This document shows, in pieces, positions 1-7,153 of a DNA stretch of 11,242 nt. The notes below the pieces were generated by a model that did not search any database, had not been told where the DNA came from, and saw only the letters and a program-made list of their open reading frames with translations. The stretch comes from Coriobacteriia bacterium. Its GTDB lineage: Bacteria; Actinomycetota; Coriobacteriia; WRKU01; WQUG01. The stretch lies in the NCBI GenBank assembly GCA_009779395.1, contig WREJ01000021.1, positions 1 through 11,242 of the forward strand, in the 5' to 3' direction. Every line of letters begins with the position of its first letter. The stretch's first letter is position 1. The position numbers and the translations under genes are program-made.

Positions 1-945
1 GCTATCTTGTCCGTAAAACTACGCGAGCCGCAATTCGAGGGTCAGACAAAGACAAAGCTGGGCAACCCTGAAATGCGCGGCTTTGTTCAGCAGATTGTGA
101 CAGCTGGTCTGGCGGAATTCCTCGAAGAGAACCCCGGTCCTGCACGCAAGATTGTCCAAAAAGCCACTGATGCGGCAAAAGCACGCGAGGCGGCGCGTAA
201 AGCACGCGAGATGACCCGCAAGACTAGCTTGCTTGAAAACTCGACTTTGCCGGGCAAGCTGGCAGACTGCAGCGTGAGAGAAGCATCGCTTGCAGAAATC
301 TATTTTGTCGAGGGCGACAGTGCAGGAGGCAGCGCAAAACAGGCACGTGACCGCAGCTTCCAGGCGATTTTGCCCCTGCGCGGCAAGATTCTAAACGTCG
401 AACGTGCCGGTCAGAATCGTGCTTTTTCAAGTCTTGAGATTCAGGCGATGATCACAGCGATGGGAACGGGCATCGGCGAAGACTTTGACATCGAAAAAGC
501 ACGCTACCACAAGGCGATTATCATGACAGACGCCGACGTCGACGGCGCCCACATTCGCATTCTTATTCTGACCTTCTTTTACCGCTACATGCGCGAATTG
601 ATAGAGGCCGGCTACGTCTACATTGCGCAGCCGCCGCTTTACAAACTAAACATTGGGCGCAAATCAGAGTACTTTTATTCAGACAAAGATTTGCAGCAGA
701 AACTGGACGGACTCCCTCAAGATACGAAGTATACAATACAGCGCTACAAGGGCTTGGGCGAGATGAACCCCGACCAGCTGTGGGAGACAACCATGGATCC
801 AAAGCGGCGCACCTTGCTGCAGGTCAGCATCGAAGAGGCGATGCTTGCCGAACAGACGGTGGCAGACCTGATGGGAGATTTGGTCGAGCCGCGCAAAGAG
901 TTCATCCAAAAGCACGCAAAAGACGTTCGATTCCTTGATATCTAG
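1..945 (+). CDS. gyrB: DNA gyrase subunit B, C-terminal part (5' truncated by window)
   Basis: C-terminal 314 residues of GyrB, the ATPase/TOPRIM subunit of the type IIA topoisomerase that introduces negative supercoils. The reading frame is open from base 1, so the gene begins upstream. What is present is the end of the transducer domain (the PQFEGQTKTKLGN stretch at residues 11-23 of the fragment) followed by the TOPRIM domain. The TOPRIM signature EGDSAGG is at fragment residues 104-110 and the metal-binding DADVD at 177-181. The conserved C-terminal block QRYKGLGEMNP starts at 247, and the protein ends in the usual VRFLDI. There is no large insertion of the kind seen in enterobacterial GyrB. 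The TTG at base 7 is an internal Leu codon and not a start, because the preceding codons (Ala-Ile) continue the family alignment. It stops with TAG, 16 nt before gyrA, consistent with co-transcription. GyrB rather than ParE is inferred from the adjacent gyrA. Confidence 0.97.
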   Translation, partial: AILSVKLREPQFEGQTKTKLGNPEMRGFVQQIVTAGLAEFLEENPGPARKIVQKATDAAKAREAARKAREMTRKTSLLENSTLPGKLADCSVREASLAEIYFVEGDSAGGSAKQARDRSFQAILPLRGKILNVERAGQNRAFSSLEIQAMITAMGTGIGEDFDIEKARYHKAIIMTDADVDGAHIRILILTFFYRYMRELIEAGYVYIAQPPLYKLNIGRKSEYFYSDKDLQQKLDGLPQDTKYTIQRYKGLGEMNPDQLWETTMDPKRRTLLQVSIEEAMLAEQTVADLMGDLVEPRKEFIQKHAKDVRFLDI

Positions 946-947
946 AT

Positions 948-953
948 AAGGGG
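948..953 (+). promoter_or_regulatory. Shine-Dalgarno site of gyrA
   Basis: AAGGGG lies 8 nt upstream of the TTG at 962, inside the 16-nt gyrB-gyrA spacer. It supports the non-ATG start of gyrA: no ATG lies in this frame before the conserved N-terminal region, and TTG is the only start codon at proper distance from the site. Confidence 0.7.
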
Positions 954-961
954 TACTTGTT

Positions 962-3568
962 TTGGCCGAAGAAAAACTAAACCAGGCACGGATAGCGATT
1001 CCGACTGATGACGGCTCGACGGTGCTGCCGATTGCGCTGCACACAGAGGTACGTCAGTCATTTCTTGAATACGCGATGAGCGTTATTGTCGCGCGTGCCT
1101 TGCCTGACGTGCGCGACGGTCTGAAACCGGTGCATCGTCGTATTTTATACGCCATGAGCGAATCGGGTCTGACGCCGACAAAGCCTCATAAAAAGTCCGC
1201 ATGGACCGTCGGCGAAGTGATTGGTAAGTACCATCCGCACGGCGACCAGGCGGTGTATGACACCATGGTGCGCATGGCACAGGATTTCGCCATGAGCGTG
1301 CCGCTAATCGACGGACACGGTAACTTTGGCTCGGTTGACGGAGACAGTCCAGCGGCCATGCGTTATACCGAATCACGCCTGCAAAAGGTGGCAATGGAAC
1401 TACTGCGCGACCTTGAAAAAGAGACGGTTGACTTTGGTCCCAACTATGACGACTCGCTGACAGAACCGACCGTTTTGCCAGCGCGTTTTCCCAATCTGCT
1501 GGTTAATGGCTCTGCTGGTATTGCCGTTGGTATGGCAACCAATATTCCGCCGCACAACCTGGGTGAAGTCATCAATGCAACCATCATGTTAATCGAAAAC
1601 CCCGAGGCAACAATCGAAGAATTGATGACGGTGCTTCCTGGTCCTGACTTCCCCACGGCGGGCTCTATCATGGGGCGCGAGGGCATCGTAAGCGCCTACG
1701 AGACGGGTCGCGGGTCTATTACCATTCGCGGCAAGGCACACATCGAACAGACCTCGACAGGGCGCACACGCATCATCGTAACCGAGATTCCCTATCAGGT
1801 CAACAAATCAAAGCTACTGGTAAAAATCGCCGAGCTGGCAAAGGACAAAAAGCTCACCGAAATCAGCGACATGCGCGACGAATCCGACCGCAAGGGTATG
1901 CGCATTGTCATCGAGCTAAAGCAAAACGCCATTCCACAAGTTGTGCTGAACAAGCTATACAAACACACGCAGCTGCAGCAGGGATTTGGCGTCATCATGC
2001 TTGCTTTGGTTGACGGCGTACCGCAGGTACTCACTTTGCGTGAGGTTTTGCAGAACTACGTTGCCCACCAGCAAGAAATCATTCGCCGCCGCACCGAATT
2101 TGATCTGCGTAAAGCACGCGAGCGCGCCCATTTGCTGGAAGGTTACGTCATTGCGCTGGATAACATTGACGAAGTCATCAAGGTTATCCGCGAAAGCTAC
2201 GATGACGCAAAACCGCGCCTTATCAAACGTTTTGGCCTCAGCGAAATCCAGGCTGATGCGATACTCGAGATGCGTCTGCGCCGCCTGCAGGGTCTCGAGC
2301 GTGAAAAAATCGAGACAGAACTAGCAGAACTGCGCGAAAAGATTGCCTACTTTGAAAAGGTTCTGGGTGACGAAGCACTGGTTCTGCAGATTATCAAGGA
2401 CGAACTAACAGAGATTCGTGACAAGTTTGCCGTAAAACGTCGTACTGACATCAGTGGTGCTGCGCGTGACCTTGATGTCGAGGACCTCATCGCCGAAGAA
2501 GACATGGTTGTCACCATCACCAAGGCGGGTTACGTCAAGCGGCTGCCTGTTGCCACCTATCGTCAGCAAAAACGTGGCGGTAAGGGCATTGCTGGCGTAA
2601 AGCTAAAGGACAATGACTTTGTCGAGAACCTGTTCATCGCAAGCACCCACGACTATGTTCTGTTTTTCTCGACAAAGGGCAAGGTCTATCGCCTAAAGGT
2701 ACATGAACTGCCTGTTGGTTCGCGCCACGCACGCGGAACGGCTGTGGTTAATCTGCTGCCCTTTGAAACTAACGAGCGCATTGCCGCTGTCATCAACACA
2801 AAGGACTTCCCCGAAGAAGAAAATCTGCTGTTTGCAACCACGGGTGGCATGGTGAAAAAGACCAACCTAAAGGCATACAGCCGTGTTCACGCTGGCGGCA
2901 TCATTGCGATTAGCCTAAAAGACAATGACGAACTGATTAGCGTTCGCCGCGTCCAAGAAGGTCAGCACGTCATCATGGTCTCGACGGCGGGCAAAGCCGT
3001 GCTGTTTGAAGAAAGCCAGGCACGCCCCATGGGTCGCGACACACGCGGCGTCAAAGGTATGACCGTCAAAGATGAAGAGTACGTCCTGGGCATGGAGATT
3101 GCTCCGCAGGAATGTCAGTTGTTTGTTGTGACAGAACGCGGTTACGGCAAGCGCACCTGCCTGAGCGAATACCCCGTGCACCGGCGCGGCGGCCAGGGAG
3201 TCAAGACCATTGTCATGACCGAAAAGAAGGGGCTTTTGACGGGCATGAAAATAGTGGACGACACCCACGAACTGATGCTGATTTCAGAAGAAGGCGTCGT
3301 CATTCGTGTCAAGACGCGCGACATTTCGCTGCTTAAGCGCGCGACTCAGGGTGTCAAGGTCATGAACGTAGCCGACGACGACCGTCTGAGTGCCATCGCG
3401 CGCGTCTCGGCGACAAAAAAGAAGGTGACAAAAGGAAAAGCCGACGACGATCAGGATTCCTTGCTTGACGAAGAGGGCGACGAAGAAGGCGACCTGCTTG
3501 TAGAAGATAGCGAGGCGGAAGAGTACGTCCAAAGCAGTGAAACTGACGATGATGGCAGCGAAACCTAG
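962..3568 (+). CDS. gyrA: DNA gyrase subunit A
   Basis: 868-aa DNA breakage-reunion subunit of gyrase, acting with GyrB as an A2B2 complex. The N-terminal winged-helix/tower region contains RALPDVRDGLKPVHRR and the catalytic tyrosine Y135 in AMRYTESRL. The quinolone-resistance-determining region is HPHGDQAVYD (residues 91-100). Gln96 aligns with E. coli Ser83, and Asp100 aligns with Asp87. The C-terminal beta-pinwheel begins around residue 510 and carries a canonical GyrA box QKRGGKG at 536-542, the motif that separates a wrapping gyrase from topoisomerase IV. A degenerate blade repeat, HRRGGQG, lies further on. The last ~40 residues form an acidic tail rich in Asp/Glu (after the Lys-rich ATKKKVTKGK). 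The start is TTG with AAGGGG upstream. The gene is close behind gyrB and 3 nt before the dinG-like gene. GyrA rather than ParC is supported by the GyrA box and by gyrB next door. Confidence 0.98.
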   Translation: MAEEKLNQARIAIPTDDGSTVLPIALHTEVRQSFLEYAMSVIVARALPDVRDGLKPVHRRILYAMSESGLTPTKPHKKSAWTVGEVIGKYHPHGDQAVYDTMVRMAQDFAMSVPLIDGHGNFGSVDGDSPAAMRYTESRLQKVAMELLRDLEKETVDFGPNYDDSLTEPTVLPARFPNLLVNGSAGIAVGMATNIPPHNLGEVINATIMLIENPEATIEELMTVLPGPDFPTAGSIMGREGIVSAYETGRGSITIRGKAHIEQTSTGRTRIIVTEIPYQVNKSKLLVKIAELAKDKKLTEISDMRDESDRKGMRIVIELKQNAIPQVVLNKLYKHTQLQQGFGVIMLALVDGVPQVLTLREVLQNYVAHQQEIIRRRTEFDLRKARERAHLLEGYVIALDNIDEVIKVIRESYDDAKPRLIKRFGLSEIQADAILEMRLRRLQGLEREKIETELAELREKIAYFEKVLGDEALVLQIIKDELTEIRDKFAVKRRTDISGAARDLDVEDLIAEEDMVVTITKAGYVKRLPVATYRQQKRGGKGIAGVKLKDNDFVENLFIASTHDYVLFFSTKGKVYRLKVHELPVGSRHARGTAVVNLLPFETNERIAAVINTKDFPEEENLLFATTGGMVKKTNLKAYSRVHAGGIIAISLKDNDELISVRRVQEGQHVIMVSTAGKAVLFEESQARPMGRDTRGVKGMTVKDEEYVLGMEIAPQECQLFVVTERGYGKRTCLSEYPVHRRGGQGVKTIVMTEKKGLLTGMKIVDDTHELMLISEEGVVIRVKTRDISLLKRATQGVKVMNVADDDRLSAIARVSATKKKVTKGKADDDQDSLLDEEGDEEGDLLVEDSEAEEYVQSSETDDDGSET

Positions 3569-3571
3569 ACC

Positions 3572-6500
3572 TTGAAGTCTGAACTACCAACAGAACAAGA
3601 GCTAGCAGCACTGGCAGACCGCGTACGCGGTCTGCTTGCACCCGAGGCGGGACTAGGAACAGCTGCTGGCACAGATGCACCAGATGACTGGGCACAGATT
3701 TACGCTGGCTATTCGTTGGCAGCTGCTGCTGAGGTCTTTGGCATAGAGGACGAAATCTGTGTCCTTGATGTGGAAACAACGGGTATCTCGCCTGCCAGCG
3801 AAGCTATCATCGAAGTTGCTGTCGCAAAAATGCGCGATCCTGAAATCATAGGCGAGTTCTCGACCTATGTAAACCCCGGCAGACCCATCTCGCGCGAGAT
3901 CACCGAGTTGACCAACATCAGCGATGCAGATGTTGCAGACGCGCCCTTTTTTGACGACATCGCTGACGAGTTGCGCGCCTTTGTAGGCGAGCGCGCCATT
4001 GTGGCACACAACGCGTCCTTTGACCGGGGATTTATCGAGGCGGCTTTATCTGCCACGGGCACGCCACTTCCGGGTCAGTGGCTCGATTCGCTGGTGTTTT
4101 TGCGCTGTGGACTTCCTCTGCTGCGTTCTTTTAGGCTAGAAGACTTGATGCGCGCCTACTGCCAGGCGGACTATAAGCAGGCGCATCGTGCCATTTCTGA
4201 CGTGCGCGGGCTGTGCCATCTGTGGCGTGTTGGCTTGGTGGGCATCAGTGCGCTTGATGCTGCCGTACTGCGCGCCCTGCCGCTGTTGCTGCACGACTTG
4301 CCAGAAGCAGCGTGGATTGCCCGTATTGCCCAGCTGTACGCTGCTGCAGACAGCACAGGGGGAAGTGGCACAGGTGGCACAGCAAAACGTCCAGCAATCA
4401 GACTGAAAACTTTGCGGCAGAAACAAATTCAGGGAAGTCGACCCGATGCCCTTGTTGATGCGCAAGTCAAAGAGGCAATCGTACCTGTCAGTGCTGCTGA
4501 TTTGAGCACTGATCTGAGTGCTGCGGGCACAGCTGGCAAAATGTATCCTGCTTTTGAAGTCAGACCAGAACAGGAACAGATGGCACTTGCTATACGCGAT
4601 GCCTTTGCAGCGCGCGAGCATCTGGTGGTCGAGGCAGGTACGGGCGTGGGGAAATCGCTTGCTTATTTGGTCTGCTTGGCACGTCTGGCACGCGAAAACA
4701 ATATCACCGTTGGTGTTGCGACAAAAACCAATGCTCTCACTGATCAATTGATGGGTAAAGAACTGCCAAAACTTGCCCGCGCGCTTGCGCAAGAAGACGA
4801 AGAGACGCTTGCATCAGATGGTCCTGACTCCACCGCGCTTTCTCAGCCGCTGCCTGCTTTGCGCTACGCGGCACTGAAGGGCTACACGCACTATCCCTGC
4901 TTGCGCAAACTGAACGCTGTTTTGACCGCAGACGAAGATGCGGCAGGTGAGAGCAGCAGCCTTGCGACAGCACAGCTGCTTGCCTGGGTGTCGCAAACTG
5001 CCTGGGGCGAGCTAAGCAGCGTCAACTTAGCGGCATCCTTTGCGCAGAAACGACGCTACGCCGCGAGTTCTGCCGACTGTCTGCGCGTACGCTGCAGCTA
5101 CTACTATCATTGCTACGTGCATGCTGCGCGCCGCATTGCCAAAAGCTCGCATATTATTGTCACCAATCACTCGCTGCTGTTTCGCAATAGTGCTGCTGAT
5201 GGGCGTATTCTGCCTCCCGTGCGTTACTGGGTTATTGACGAGGCGCATAACATCGAGGCCGAGGCGCGCAAGCAACTGACGCGTAGTTTCGCCGAGCAGG
5301 ATTTGAATGCCCTGCTTACATCACTGATGGGTGTTCGTGGTCTGCCCAAAAAGCTGCTAATTGCAGCACCAAAGTTTATGCGCAAGGCAGATGTCGAAAA
5401 AATTGCAGCAGCAGTCGAGCAGCTGCACGTCCTGCTGCAGCAGGTTCAGACCCTAGCGAGCAGCTTTTTTGCCTACGCGCATGATTTGGCTGAACACGAA
5501 AGCATCGAGCACAATCCTGCCTACGCAACAAGCAAGGCCTCGCGTACCTATTGGATTGGTCCTGCACTGCGCGAAAGCGCTGCCTGGACAACGCTGTGCA
5601 GCATTGGCTTAAACCTCAGCAGTCAGCTGCAAGCTAGCATCGCAAGTGGCAGCGAGCTGAGCCGAGCCTTTGCCAGTCATGTGGGCGAGGAAAGTCCGCC
5701 CGATGCCCTCAGTGATTTCGCGGCAAGTCTCGCGCTGCTTAGCGAGCAAGCAGACGCGCTGGCAACAGCCATCAACGAGCCTGCGAAAAATCTGGTCTAC
5801 GCGCTGCATCAAAGCCGCGAGTATCAGGGGAAGCGCAGCGCTGCCATTGAAATCTCGCAGCTCGAGGTGGGAGAGAAAGTCGCCAGCGAGCTGCTAGAAC
5901 AGACAGACAGCGTCATCTTTACTTCGGCGACTTTGGCGGTGGGCGATTCCTTCAGCAGATTTAGCAGTGGTACTGGTCTGGACACACTCCCGCGCGAAAA
6001 ATGGAATACTTTGCAACTGCCCAGCAGCTACGACCTGCCCAATCTGATGCGTATTGTGGTGCCGACCGACATGCCCCGTCCACGCGACCTTGCCTGGGAA
6101 GGGTGCCTGATTGACTTTTTGCGGGCAGTGCATCTGCGCACAGGTGGCGGAGTACTGACCTTGTTTACCAGTCGCAAAGACTTGTTGACCTGCAGAGATG
6201 TGCTGCAAGACGATCTAAAGCCAGCTGGTATCGAGCTGCTTGCCCAAGACGGTATGTTGTCGATGCGCGTTTTGCAGGAACGTTTTATTGCTGACCCGCA
6301 GGCCTCCTTGCTTGCAACGAAGTCGTTTTGGGAGGGCTTTGATGCCAGTGGTGACACCTTGCGCTGTATTGTTATTCCCAAACTGCCCTTTGGCAGACCA
6401 GATACACCACTTGCTTGCGAGCGTAACCAAGTCTACGGACGCAGTGCCTGGGCACGCTTTGATTTGCCAGAAACAATACTCGAGTTAAAGCAGGCAGTGG

Positions 6501-6649
6501 GCAGACTGGTGCGAACCTCTACTGACAGTGGTGTCGTAATACTTGCAGACAGCAGAGTACTCAGCAAAAACTATGGCAGACGGGTACTGGACGCCCTTCC
6601 GGTGCCGGCAGAAGCACTTTCTATCGAGGCGCTGCTTGAACTTTTGTAG
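3572..6649 (+). CDS. dinG: DinG-family protein: DEDDh exonuclease fused to an iron-sulfur SF2 helicase
   Basis: 1025-aa protein predicted to unwind forked DNA, D-loops or R-loops and to degrade single strands 3'-5'. The N-terminal DEDDh exonuclease domain (about residues 62-215) has ExoI D66-x-E68, ExoII H146-N-A-S-F-D151 and ExoIII H205-x4-D210, so all catalytic residues are present. A low-complexity Gly/Ser/Thr/Ala linker (about 255-325) leads to the XPD/DinG helicase: Q-motif region near 328-340, Walker A EAGTGVGKS (354-362), DEAH box 556-559, SAT 785-787, SFWEGFD 918-924 and motif VI QAVGRLVR 974-981. Between Walker A and DEAH are C443, C503, C508 and C514. Their C-x4-C-x5-C spacing equals that of E. 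coli DinG, implying a [4Fe-4S] cluster. The start is TTG, the earliest possible in frame because the gyrA stop codon lies one codon upstream in the same frame. No Shine-Dalgarno site is visible, so translation is probably coupled to gyrA. The family is clear, but its in vivo substrate is inferred. Confidence 0.93.
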   Translation: MKSELPTEQELAALADRVRGLLAPEAGLGTAAGTDAPDDWAQIYAGYSLAAAAEVFGIEDEICVLDVETTGISPASEAIIEVAVAKMRDPEIIGEFSTYVNPGRPISREITELTNISDADVADAPFFDDIADELRAFVGERAIVAHNASFDRGFIEAALSATGTPLPGQWLDSLVFLRCGLPLLRSFRLEDLMRAYCQADYKQAHRAISDVRGLCHLWRVGLVGISALDAAVLRALPLLLHDLPEAAWIARIAQLYAAADSTGGSGTGGTAKRPAIRLKTLRQKQIQGSRPDALVDAQVKEAIVPVSAADLSTDLSAAGTAGKMYPAFEVRPEQEQMALAIRDAFAAREHLVVEAGTGVGKSLAYLVCLARLARENNITVGVATKTNALTDQLMGKELPKLARALAQEDEETLASDGPDSTALSQPLPALRYAALKGYTHYPCLRKLNAVLTADEDAAGESSSLATAQLLAWVSQTAWGELSSVNLAASFAQKRRYAASSADCLRVRCSYYYHCYVHAARRIAKSSHIIVTNHSLLFRNSAADGRILPPVRYWVIDEAHNIEAEARKQLTRSFAEQDLNALLTSLMGVRGLPKKLLIAAPKFMRKADVEKIAAAVEQLHVLLQQVQTLASSFFAYAHDLAEHESIEHNPAYATSKASRTYWIGPALRESAAWTTLCSIGLNLSSQLQASIASGSELSRAFASHVGEESPPDALSDFAASLALLSEQADALATAINEPAKNLVYALHQSREYQGKRSAAIEISQLEVGEKVASELLEQTDSVIFTSATLAVGDSFSRFSSGTGLDTLPREKWNTLQLPSSYDLPNLMRIVVPTDMPRPRDLAWEGCLIDFLRAVHLRTGGGVLTLFTSRKDLLTCRDVLQDDLKPAGIELLAQDGMLSMRVLQERFIADPQASLLATKSFWEGFDASGDTLRCIVIPKLPFGRPDTPLACERNQVYGRSAWARFDLPETILELKQAVGRLVRTSTDSGVVILADSRVLSKNYGRRVLDALPVPAEALSIEALLELL

Positions 6650-6745
6650 TGGGGGATTAGGGACAATTTCTGCCTCCTCCTTGTGTCTTGTAATATTTTT
6701 AGTATTTACCCTCTTTTTGTGGCTGAAAAGGGCAAAAATTCTGCC

Positions 6746-6757
6746 AATGTGTACATT
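6746..6757. repeat. short inverted repeat upstream of candidate vor promoter
   Basis: AATGT-GT-ACATT is a perfect 5-bp dyad with a 2-nt centre. It sits about 12 nt upstream of the putative -35 element, where an activator or repressor could bind. It is short and could occur by chance in AT-rich DNA. Confidence 0.3.
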
Positions 6758-6768
6758 ATGTGGAAAAG

Positions 6769-6796
6769 TTGTGTTGAAATCCTATTGTGCTAACAT
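6769..6796 (+). promoter_or_regulatory. candidate sigma70-type promoter for the vor operon
   Basis: TTGTGT (-35, 6769-6774) and TAACAT (-10, 6791-6796) are separated by 16 nt. The -10 is preceded by TGC, giving an extended -10 (TGnTAACAT), which compensates for a weak -35. The predicted transcription start is near 6803, leaving a leader of about 130 nt before the ferredoxin start that contains the tandem repeat. The match is moderate, and other AT-rich hexamers such as TAATAT at 6691 cannot be excluded. Confidence 0.35.
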
Positions 6797-6822
6797 AAAC
6801 GATTATCAAAATGCGCAGCAAG

Positions 6823-6874
6823 GGTACTGAACATCGGTGTTTTTAGGTACTGAGTCTCTGGTGTTTTTAGGTAC
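6823..6874 (+). repeat. tandem repeat, ~23-24 nt unit, in the vor leader
   Basis: The segment is built from GGTACTGA-spacer-GGTGTTTTTA units. Unit 1 spans 6823-6845, unit 2 spans 6846-6869, and a partial third unit (GGTAC) spans 6870-6874. The 15-mer GGTGTTTTTAGGTAC occurs exactly at 6836-6850 and at 6860-6874, a 24-nt offset or slightly more than two helical turns, so two protein copies could bind the same DNA face. It lies downstream of the predicted promoter and upstream of the ferredoxin ribosome binding site. It may be a pair of operator sites, perhaps for the XRE-cupin encoded downstream, or a leader RNA element, or a leftover of a mobile-element end. The repeat is seen directly; its role is inference. 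Confidence 0.65.
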
Positions 6875-6920
6875 GAAAGAAGTGTCTGAATTGCGTAGCA
6901 AACGCCCGCTTCGAAGAACT

Positions 6921-6926
6921 AAGGAG
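6921..6926 (+). promoter_or_regulatory. Shine-Dalgarno site that decides the ferredoxin start
   Basis: AAGGAG is followed by two in-frame ATGs. The ATG at 6929 is only 2 nt away, too close for initiation, while the ATG at 6935 is 8 nt away, the normal spacing. The downstream ATG is therefore preferred. Confidence 0.7.
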
Positions 6927-6934
6927 ATATGACT

Positions 6935-7153
6935 ATGCCCCGCATAGAAATTGATGAGGGATATTGTAAGGGCTGTGATTTGTGTGTAGTGGTCTGCCCC
7001 GAGGGCATTGTTGCCATGGATTACTCGCGTCTTACCGCGAAAGGCTACCATCCAGCCTATCAAACTGATGCTTCAAAGTGCAACGCTTGTACTAACTGTG
7101 CAGTGATTTGTCCTGACGTTGCCATCACCGTGTATAAGGAGGTGCGCTCATGA
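6935..7153 (+). CDS. 2x[4Fe-4S] ferredoxin, delta subunit of 2-oxoacid oxidoreductase
   Basis: 72-aa bacterial-type ferredoxin with two complete C-x2-C-x2-C-x3-C-P motifs: C11, C14, C17, C21 and C49, C52, C55, C59. Each motif binds one cubane cluster by crossed ligation. In VOR/KOR-type enzymes this small subunit carries electrons from the beta-subunit cluster to external ferredoxin, and its gene usually comes first in the operon, as here. The start at 6935 is chosen from Shine-Dalgarno spacing; a start at 6929 would add only Met-Thr. Its stop codon overlaps the start of the alpha subunit gene in an ATGA junction (7150-7153), indicating translational coupling. It is cytoplasmic, with no signal peptide. 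A free-standing ferredoxin is unlikely given the overlap and gene order. Confidence 0.92.
   Translation: MPRIEIDEGYCKGCDLCVVVCPEGIVAMDYSRLTAKGYHPAYQTDASKCNACTNCAVICPDVAITVYKEVRS

Larger units (their letters stand above)
6650..6934 (+). other. AT-rich intergenic control region between dinG and the vor operon
   Basis: 285 nt without a credible gene, clearly richer in A+T than the flanking coding DNA. It holds a candidate promoter, a short dyad, a tandem repeat and the ferredoxin ribosome binding site, all listed separately. Downstream of dinG, GGGGGA (6651-6656) could pair with TCCTCC (6675-6680) through an 18-nt loop with one G-U pair. The next T-run (6696-6700) is too distant for a canonical intrinsic terminator, so how the upstream transcript ends is not shown by the sequence. 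Open frames crossing the region lack ribosome binding sites and recognisable protein content. Confidence 0.6.

Noticed and set aside
6651..6700. possible intrinsic terminator after dinG
   Set aside because: The stem is only 6 bp with a G-U pair and an 18-nt loop, and the T-run begins about 15 nt beyond the stem.
6758..6793. 11-residue mini-ORF (Met-Trp-Lys-Ser-Cys-Val-Glu-Ile-Leu-Leu-Cys) that could be a branched-chain attenuation leader
   Set aside because: There is no Shine-Dalgarno sequence, it overlaps the likely promoter elements, and no terminator/antiterminator pair follows. Val/Ile/Leu codons in 11 codons are not significant.
6543..6830. 95-codon + strand open frame overlapping the dinG 3' end and the intergenic region
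   Set aside because: It starts inside dinG in another frame, lacks a ribosome binding site, and its second half is AT-rich noncoding-style sequence with no recognisable protein features.
6806..7063. 85-codon - strand open frame opposite the ferredoxin gene
   Set aside because: It is antisense to a clearly coding ferredoxin and runs into the tandem repeat; no supporting motif or ribosome binding site.
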